A stretch of DNA of 53,668 nucleotides from Bdellovibrionota bacterium (GTDB taxonomy: Bacteria > Bdellovibrionota > UBA1018 > CAUJDS01), in the NCBI GenBank assembly GCA_963169695.1, contig CAUJDS010000048.1:1-53668 (forward strand), read 5' to 3'. Every line of letters begins with the position of its first letter. Positions within the stretch are counted from its first letter, which is position 1. Position numbers and translations under genes: made by a program. Shown here piece after piece: positions 48,854 through 53,668 of the stretch. The notes under the pieces are model-generated. The model did no database searches. It was given only the letters and a program-made list of their open reading frames with translations, and was not told the DNA's origin.

Positions 48854-50650
48854 CTATTCCACCTTCAATACTGCTAGGAAAGCCTCCTGAGGAACTTCGA
48901 CCGATCCAAGTTGCTTCATCCGCTTCTTCCCGCGCTTTTGTTTCTCTAAGAGCTTTCTCTTTCGAGAGATATCACCACCATAACACTTGGCAGTCACATT
49001 TTTTCGAAGGGCAGAAATAGTTTCTCGGGCCACAACCTTTGCGCCAATCGCCGCCTGAATGGCGATTTGAAACATCTGTCGCTCGATCAATTCCTTGAGC
49101 CTCTTTGCCAGGTCCTGTCCACGGTGGAAAGCTTTGTCGCGATGAGTAATAATCGAGAGGGCATCCACCTTCTCGCCGTTAATCAGAATATCAAGTTTTA
49201 CGAGGTCAGCGGCTTGATAGTCTGTCAATTCATAGTCCATCGATGCATAACCGCGAGAGAGACTCTTCAGCTTGTCATAGAAATCAAAAACCATCTCACC
49301 CAACGGGAGCTGGTAAACTAGCGTCACTCGATCTGCGGTAAAGTAGTCCATTTTTTCCTGAACCCCACGTTTCTCAACACAAAGGGTAATCACTGCTCCG
49401 ACATATTCTGATGGCAAATGCATCGTCAGTCGAATGTAAGGCTCCTCTACGAGTTGTATAGCAGCTGGATCTGGAAATTTTGCCGGATTGTCCACCATCA
49501 GGACATCGCCGTTGGTCTGGGTTACACGAAAAATCACCGATGGCGCGGTGGTAATCAGATCCAAATTGTATTCCCGCTCGAGTCGTTCTTGAGCGACTTC
49601 CATATGAAGTAGGCCTAAGAACCCGCATCGAAATCCGAATCCCAGCGCAGTAGAAGTTTCGGGTTCCCAGGTGATGGAACTGTCATTGAGCTTGAGTTTT
49701 TCGAGTGAATTTTTTAACGGATGGTAATCTTCAGCGTTAATCGGATAGATTCCACAGAATACGACAGGTTTAACTTCTTTGAATCCATCTAAGGGTATCG
49801 AGGTTCGATGATTGGAAGCCATGATGGTGTCTCCCACCTTCATGTACTGAACATCTTTCATTCCACAAATGACGGCGCCTACTTCTCCACTGGTCAGTTG
49901 CTCTACATCAAGCATTTTGGGAGAAAATACGCCAACTCTTTGCACTTCAAATTCTTTGTTGGCGTGATGAAGCCAAATTTTCATCCCTGGAGCTATGGAA
50001 CCCTCAAAAACGCGACAGAGTGCTACCGCTCCCCAGTAAGGGTCAAACCAACTATCAAAAATAAGCGCGCGAAGGGGTTCCCCATCTGCATCTTTTGGTG
50101 GCGGAAAGTTTTGTACAATTCCTTCCAAGACGTCTGCAATTCCAATTCCCGATTTGGCACTGCAGCGAATTGCTCGTGTTGTATCAACTAACCCTATGGC
50201 CGAATCTATTTCTTTCAGGACTCGCTCGGGATCCGATGCGGGGAGGTCAATTTTATTTATAACGGGAAAAACTTCTAAGTTGCTGTCGAGCGCTAAAAAA
50301 ACATTGGCTAGCGTCTGTGCTTCGACGCCTTGAACTGCATCAACAACAAGAATGGCTCCTTCGCACGCCGCTAAAGATCGGGAGACTTCATAGGTGAAGT
50401 CCACATGTCCTGGAGTGTCGATCAGATTCAAGATGTAATCTTTTCCGTCCTTGGCGTGGTACCGGAGTCGGACGCTCTGCGCTTTGATTGTGATTCCACG
50501 TTCACGTTCGATGTCCATATTGTCCAAGAACTGAGCTTCCATCTCTCTCTTAGAGACCGTATGGGTCATCTCAAGTATGCGATCTGCAAGGGTGGACTTA
50601 CCGTGGTCAATATGGGCAATAATGCAAAAATTTCTGATATTTTTGGGCAT
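48854..50650 (-). CDS. lepA: Elongation factor 4 (LepA)
   Basis: Ribosome-associated GTPase that aids translation and ribosome assembly. The 598-residue protein has the full family length: G1 [27 protein letters not shown] (G3), [11 protein letters not shown] (G4), and the C-terminal LepA-specific domain with [32 protein letters not shown] and a basic end ([17 protein letters not shown]). The lepB start follows its stop with no gap. A 42-base gap separates it from the small membrane protein gene upstream, which may share its promoter. Confidence 0.97.
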   Translation of the reverse strand: MPKNIRNFCIIAHIDHGKSTLADRILEMTHTVSKREMEAQFLDNMDIERERGITIKAQSVRLRYHAKDGKDYILNLIDTPGHVDFTYEVSRSLAACEGAILVVDAVQGVEAQTLANVFLALDSNLEVFPVINKIDLPASDPERVLKEIDSAIGLVDTTRAIRCSAKSGIGIADVLEGIVQNFPPPKDADGEPLRALIFDSWFDPYWGAVALCRVFEGSIAPGMKIWLHHANKEFEVQRVGVFSPKMLDVEQLTSGEVGAVICGMKDVQYMKVGDTIMASNHRTSIPLDGFKEVKPVVFCGIYPINAEDYHPLKNSLEKLKLNDSSITWEPETSTALGFGFRCGFLGLLHMEVAQERLEREYNLDLITTAPSVIFRVTQTNGDVLMVDNPAKFPDPAAIQLVEEPYIRLTMHLPSEYVGAVITLCVEKRGVQEKMDYFTADRVTLVYQLPLGEMVFDFYDKLKSLSRGYASMDYELTDYQAADLVKLDILINGEKVDALSIITHRDKAFHRGQDLAKRLKELIERQMFQIAIQAAIGAKVVARETISALRKNVTAKCYGGDISRKRKLLEKQKRGKKRMKQLGSVEVPQEAFLAVLKVE

Positions 50651-50692
50651 GGGTGCCCGAAACTAACAGAAATAACCTCTCGTGAGGAGCCT

Positions 50693-50806
50693 TTAGAACG
50701 GTTTTAGGCTCGCAAGTAGAAAGAAGCCTGTCACCAAGGGCAAGATCACTAAGACATAGAATCCGGTGGAGCTGAGGCACACCTGCCTGAGAAAATCGTT
50801 CTTCAT
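50693..50806 (-). CDS. Small membrane protein, 37 residues
   Basis: A short reverse-strand gene with ATG at 50806 and stop at 50693. A perfect GGAGG lies five bases before the ATG. The product is MKNDFLRQVCLSSTG, then one hydrophobic helix (FYVLVILPLVTGFFLLASL), ending KPF. It precedes lepA by 42 bases on the same strand, so it could be the first gene of the long run. A longer frame passing through it has no protein character. No family recognised; it may interact with a membrane partner. Confidence 0.65.
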   Translation of the reverse strand: MKNDFLRQVCLSSTGFYVLVILPLVTGFFLLASLKPF

Positions 50807-50857
50807 GGAGTCCTCCAATATTGACTTTTTTGTTACGGTATTCCATACCTGGAACCC

Positions 50858-52033
50858 GTGATTACAAATGACCGATCGGCAAACCTTTCCCAGAACATGA
50901 GGCTTCGCATCACGGATCTTTCGCGCGGCGGAGCGGGGCTTGGACGACTTGAGGATGGAAGAGTCGTTTTTGTCCCAAAGACGGCACCGGGGGATGAGGT
51001 AGAAGTCGCAATTGTTGGGGGAAAGAAGCGTTATCTGCATGGGCGTGTCCAGCGTCTCATTGCACCGTCGCCTCAGAGGATTGAACCAAAATGCCAGTAT
51101 TTTGACCGATGTGGAGGGTGCGAGTGGCAGCATTTGGCCTACACCACTCAGTGGGAAGTCAAAAAGGAGGGCGCCAAGTACGCCTTTGAACGTCTTGCGC
51201 AGTTCAATTCAAAAGAGAAAGGCGTGGATTGGAGAGAATTTCCCGCTGATGAGCCGTTTCATTATCGCAACCGCATTCAACTTCATGGTGACGCAGGCCA
51301 GTTGGGATATTTTGAAAGAGATACCCGCGCGCTCATAGCTATTGATCGGTGTGAAATTGCTTCTGAGAGCCTCAATGCTTCGTTACCGTCCATCCGAACA
51401 GAAGCCGAAAAAAAGATGAAAGGACCTTTTGAGGTTGAGCTACGAGAAGCTTCGACTTCGGATGGCCAATCCGAGGTTCAAAGCGCTTGGTTTTATGGAA
51501 AACGCTATTCAGAATTTTCGCAGGTCAATGACCTTCAGAACCATCATTTGAGAGAGTGGGTATTTGAGCAAGTACCTGAAGGTAGCGTTGTACTGGACCT
51601 CTATGGCGGCTTAGGCAATCTGAGTCTGGGACTGCTTTCCAAAGTAAAGTCGGTCGTTTGTGTTGATGTGAATGCTCCGCAAGATCGCTCAACAGACTCT
51701 ATCCGCTTTGTTCGAAGTTCTGTGCGCCAGTGGTGCTGGAAAGCGACCCATGAGACCGTGCCCGAACTCGATGCGTTACTCCGGGGTGGCTCTCGGGTGC
51801 TCATCCTCGATCCCCCACGCGCTGGGTTGGGGTCAGACTTTGCTTACATTCGAGATGTGTACCGAAAGCTTCAGATCACTAAGATCTTGTTGGTGGGCTG
51901 CCATACGGATACCTGGGCCCGAGATATGGTTCGCTTGATGAAGGATGATTGGAAGGTCCAAGGACTTGCACTCTTTGATTTTTTTCCGCAGACGCACCAC
52001 GTAGAATCTGCCGGAGCCTTGGTTCAGCTTTGA
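50858..52033 (+). CDS. TrmA/RlmD-type RNA (uracil-5-)-methyltransferase
   Basis: SAM-dependent enzyme that methylates uracil C5 in rRNA or tRNA. The 391-residue protein has an N-terminal TRAM domain (RLRITDLSRGGAGLGRLEDG). Iron-sulfur ligands are Cys79, Cys85, Cys88 (KCQYFDRCGGCEW) and Cys165 (IDRCEI). The SAM motif is VLDLYGGLGNLSLGLL and the proline motif is LDPPRAGLG; nucleophile Cys348 is in VGCHTDTWARD, and Glu383 is in FFPQTHHVES. The motif after the SAM strand deviates from the usual GVExxxxAV. Start is GTG 50858; ATG 50897 is an alternative. TTGACT at 50821 is a plausible -35 box. Confidence 0.88.
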   Translation: MITNDRSANLSQNMRLRITDLSRGGAGLGRLEDGRVVFVPKTAPGDEVEVAIVGGKKRYLHGRVQRLIAPSPQRIEPKCQYFDRCGGCEWQHLAYTTQWEVKKEGAKYAFERLAQFNSKEKGVDWREFPADEPFHYRNRIQLHGDAGQLGYFERDTRALIAIDRCEIASESLNASLPSIRTEAEKKMKGPFEVELREASTSDGQSEVQSAWFYGKRYSEFSQVNDLQNHHLREWVFEQVPEGSVVLDLYGGLGNLSLGLLSKVKSVVCVDVNAPQDRSTDSIRFVRSSVRQWCWKATHETVPELDALLRGGSRVLILDPPRAGLGSDFAYIRDVYRKLQITKILLVGCHTDTWARDMVRLMKDDWKVQGLALFDFFPQTHHVESAGALVQL

Positions 52034-52058
52034 CAGCGGCCTAGATTCTCATTACCCT
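52030..52058 (+). promoter_or_regulatory. Promoter giving a probably leaderless mRNA
   Basis: A perfect TTGACA -35 box (52030-52035) overlaps the stop codon of the methyltransferase gene. The spacer is 17 bases and TACCCT (52053-52058) is the -10 box. The ATG at 52066 is seven bases further on and has no ribosome site, so the transcript would begin at or beside it. Confidence 0.5.
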
Positions 52059-52065
52059 ACTCCTG

Positions 52066-52839
52066 ATGGGCTATCGCAATATAATAGTGTGGGTCATGTT
52101 GTTGGTGGGGTGTGCCACTGCCGAGAATGAATCAGGTTCGGGAGCAAAGACCCTTACGGGTGAAGAGCGAGCAGCTATGCTCGTGCAAATTGCCAACAGT
52201 TCCCTTTTAGAGGGTAACCCTACCTTAGCATTAAAAAATCTCTTAGAGGCAGAGCGATTGGACCAATCCAATCCCGAACTTTATCATTCGAAGGCTCTAG
52301 CGTTCTATCAAAAGAAGGATTTGAAGAAAGCGCAGGAGTCCGTTGAGCATGCGTTGCACTTGAATCCAAAATTTACTGCGGCCAATAATACCCTAGGAAA
52401 AATTCTATTAGACTTGGGGAAAGTAGAACGGTCAAAGCAGTACTTTATTGAGGCGTTGAAAGATCCGCTCTATGTAGAAACTTATAAACCAAAAACGAAT
52501 CTCGGAATCGCCTACTACCGAACTAAAGAGCTTAAACTGGCCAAGAAACAGTTTGATCAAGTCGTGGAGGAATCTCCAGACACCGCTTGCGTAGCGCACT
52601 ACTACAAAGGTCATATTGCCTACAAAACACATCAGTTAGATGAAGCCATCTTAGAATACAATCGAGCAACGCGTCGATTCTGTTCCCATTTCCCCGAAGC
52701 GCATTATGCCCTTGGCATAGCCTACTATAAGAGTAAGAGGTATCAGGACGCCCGGAGAAAGTTTGTTGAAATTCAGGACCTTTTCCCAAACAGTCGCGTG
52801 GCGACCCAAGCAATGAAGCAACTGCGGAATTTGCCTTGA
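52066..52839 (+). CDS. TPR lipoprotein, PilF/PilW-like
   Basis: A 257-residue protein with a short lipobox signal (MGYRNIIVWVMLLVGC, Cys16). The mature part is built of tetratricopeptide repeats: PTLALKNLLEAERLDQSNPE, AFYQKKDLKKAQESVEHALH, LNPKFTAANNTLGKILLDLG, NLGIAYYRTKELKLAKKQFD and ALGIAYYKSKRYQDARRKF. This plan matches PilF/PilW, the pilotin that helps the type IV pilus secretin reach the outer membrane, which matters for predation and gliding in Bdellovibrio relatives. Other TPR lipoproteins cannot be excluded. The RodZ-like gene follows 12 bases downstream. Confidence 0.82.
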   Translation: MGYRNIIVWVMLLVGCATAENESGSGAKTLTGEERAAMLVQIANSSLLEGNPTLALKNLLEAERLDQSNPELYHSKALAFYQKKDLKKAQESVEHALHLNPKFTAANNTLGKILLDLGKVERSKQYFIEALKDPLYVETYKPKTNLGIAYYRTKELKLAKKQFDQVVEESPDTACVAHYYKGHIAYKTHQLDEAILEYNRATRRFCSHFPEAHYALGIAYYKSKRYQDARRKFVEIQDLFPNSRVATQAMKQLRNLP

Positions 52840-52851
52840 TTGAGTGGAGCC

Positions 52852-53668
52852 ATGGATAAGAGTTTAGGAAGCTACTTACGCGAAGAGAGAGAAAAGCGAG
52901 GAATCAGCCTAGAACAGGTCGGTTCCGCAACTAAAATCAATATCAAACTACTTAATGCGATTGAAAACGACCTTCATCGTGAACTTCCCGCTCGTCCCTT
53001 CTTAAGAGGTTTTGTTATTTCCTATTGTCGCTTTGTAGGGATGGATTCTGGCGAAGTGATGACTCAGTACCGGGCTTTTTTTGAGGAATATGCTGCTAAC
53101 AAGCGTTCGCAAAATTCCCATTCCGGTGGCTACGCTTTTGAAAGAAAAGAGAATGAGCGGAGCCGCATGGCGCTCTGGATTGTCATGGGAAGCTTTGTCC
53201 TGGTGGGAGGCATTCTCATATTGCTGCTGAAACCAGCTCTCAAACACCGCAGAGTTGGTCATATTGAAAATTTGCGAGAAGAAGTTCTCAAAGATCCGGC
53301 CCCTAAGCCATCGGCAGCTGCAACAGCTGAACCCGTTGCTGCCGCCACCCCCGCTGTACCCGCACAAGCTGTGGCTGTTCCAAGCGGAGCTAAGCCTGTA
53401 GCAGAAGCTCCCAAAGATCAACCTAAGGCTCCTGAGAAGCTGCCGGGAAAGAGTGTTGAACCTAATCGAATTGCTGCTGACGCAGATCCTATGAACAAAG
53501 GAGATTCTCTTCCAGGGGAACAAATTCGGTACAAAGTCGTTTTGAAATCCTTAAAGGATGCCTGGATTCGCTACCAGGTGGATGATCGTCCCATTATGAC
53601 GTTTGTCCTGAGGAAGGACCGAATGTTGGTCTTGCGATCTTCCATAGGTATTAAAGTTCAATCCGCCC
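52852..53668 (+). CDS. rodZ: RodZ-like protein, 3' end cut by window edge
   Basis: A frame from ATG 52852 (with GAGTGGAG upstream) to the window end, 272 codons visible and no stop. The N-terminus carries a Cro-type helix-turn-helix: SLGSYLREEREKRGISLEQV, LLNAIENDLHRELPARPFLR, GFVISYCRFVG. One membrane helix follows near 105-125 (MALWIVMGSFVLVGGILILL), then a Pro/Ala-rich linker (about 145-200). The start of a beta domain follows (IRYKVVLKSLKDAWIRYQVD), of the DUF4115 type. This is the order in RodZ, which links MreB to the cell wall to keep rod shape. Confidence 0.88.
   Translation, partial: MDKSLGSYLREEREKRGISLEQVGSATKINIKLLNAIENDLHRELPARPFLRGFVISYCRFVGMDSGEVMTQYRAFFEEYAANKRSQNSHSGGYAFERKENERSRMALWIVMGSFVLVGGILILLLKPALKHRRVGHIENLREEVLKDPAPKPSAAATAEPVAAATPAVPAQAVAVPSGAKPVAEAPKDQPKAPEKLPGKSVEPNRIAADADPMNKGDSLPGEQIRYKVVLKSLKDAWIRYQVDDRPIMTFVLRKDRMLVLRSSIGIKVQSA

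Noticed and set aside
50693-51133. 146-codon reverse frame
   Set aside because: Its upstream part is antisense to the methyltransferase gene; only the last 37 codons, with their own ribosome site, look real.
1-53668. CRISPR arrays, insertion sequences, prophage or toxin-antitoxin genes
   Set aside because: Looked for by eye on both strands; no spaced direct repeats, transposase, integrase or phage structural motifs were found.

Overview
The window reads as chromosomal DNA of a Gram-negative, flagellated bacterium with an outer membrane and LPS. I infer a member of the Bdellovibrionota (Bdellovibrio-like): duplicated flagellins of about 280 residues, many lineage-specific secreted or lipoprotein genes, lepA-lepB next to pyrimidine genes, and dense packing with tail-to-tail overlaps. 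That placement is inference; no rRNA is present. I see no insertion sequence, prophage or CRISPR array.

Layout. 1-5,825: a DUF4862-like gene cut by the left edge, tag (DNA repair), a DASS-type anion symporter, a TMEM175-like channel, and two secreted proteins of unknown role. 5,977-6,210: a nested inverted repeat, then tRNA-Ser(GCT) with its terminator. 6,271-11,688: a flavoprotein with a twin-arginine/lipobox leader, a DOMON-like protein, a small exported protein, a subtilisin-like protease and a small membrane protein. 11,692-14,154: a coiled-coil protein and a reverse-strand group rsmE / RDD protein / rfaE2. 14,218-18,094: lytic transglycosylase, uridine kinase, RNase J and a small Cys/His protein. 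18,176-23,340: rph, nadC-birA, a receiver-domain protein, an unknown gene and an RmlD-like protein lacking the catalytic Tyr. 23,548-25,559: two flagellin genes whose leaders are full of hairpins. 25,762-31,184: GNAT acetyltransferase, RNase R-UbiB, a beta-barrel protein and a 36-residue membrane protein. 31,439-36,143: an outer-membrane-type protein, a 742-residue lipoprotein and a minimal RecQ-like helicase.

36,193-50,806 is mostly a reverse-strand envelope, pyrimidine and translation block. One run is glycosyltransferase, class I amidotransferase and a YbhN-type membrane protein. A second long run, nearly without gaps, is a 37-residue membrane protein, lepA, lepB, HAD phosphatase, pyrB, pyrC, carA, an unknown gene, a heptosyltransferase and three glycosyltransferases. 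ugd sits between the two on the forward strand. 50,858-53,668 holds a TrmA/RlmD-type RNA methyltransferase, a TPR lipoprotein of PilF type, and the start of a RodZ-like gene cut by the right edge.

Most notable: (i) the signal peptidase I homologue has Val where the catalytic Ser should be; (ii) the flagellin leaders carry several hairpins with CsrA-like GGA loops, and one buries the Shine-Dalgarno sequence; (iii) six of ten convergent gene pairs overlap at their 3' ends; (iv) two tiny membrane-protein genes have good ribosome sites; (v) two promoters sit so close to their ATG that the transcripts should be leaderless. No single large unknown system (phage defence or a mobile island, for example) could be supported. 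Base composition and homology searches were not run.
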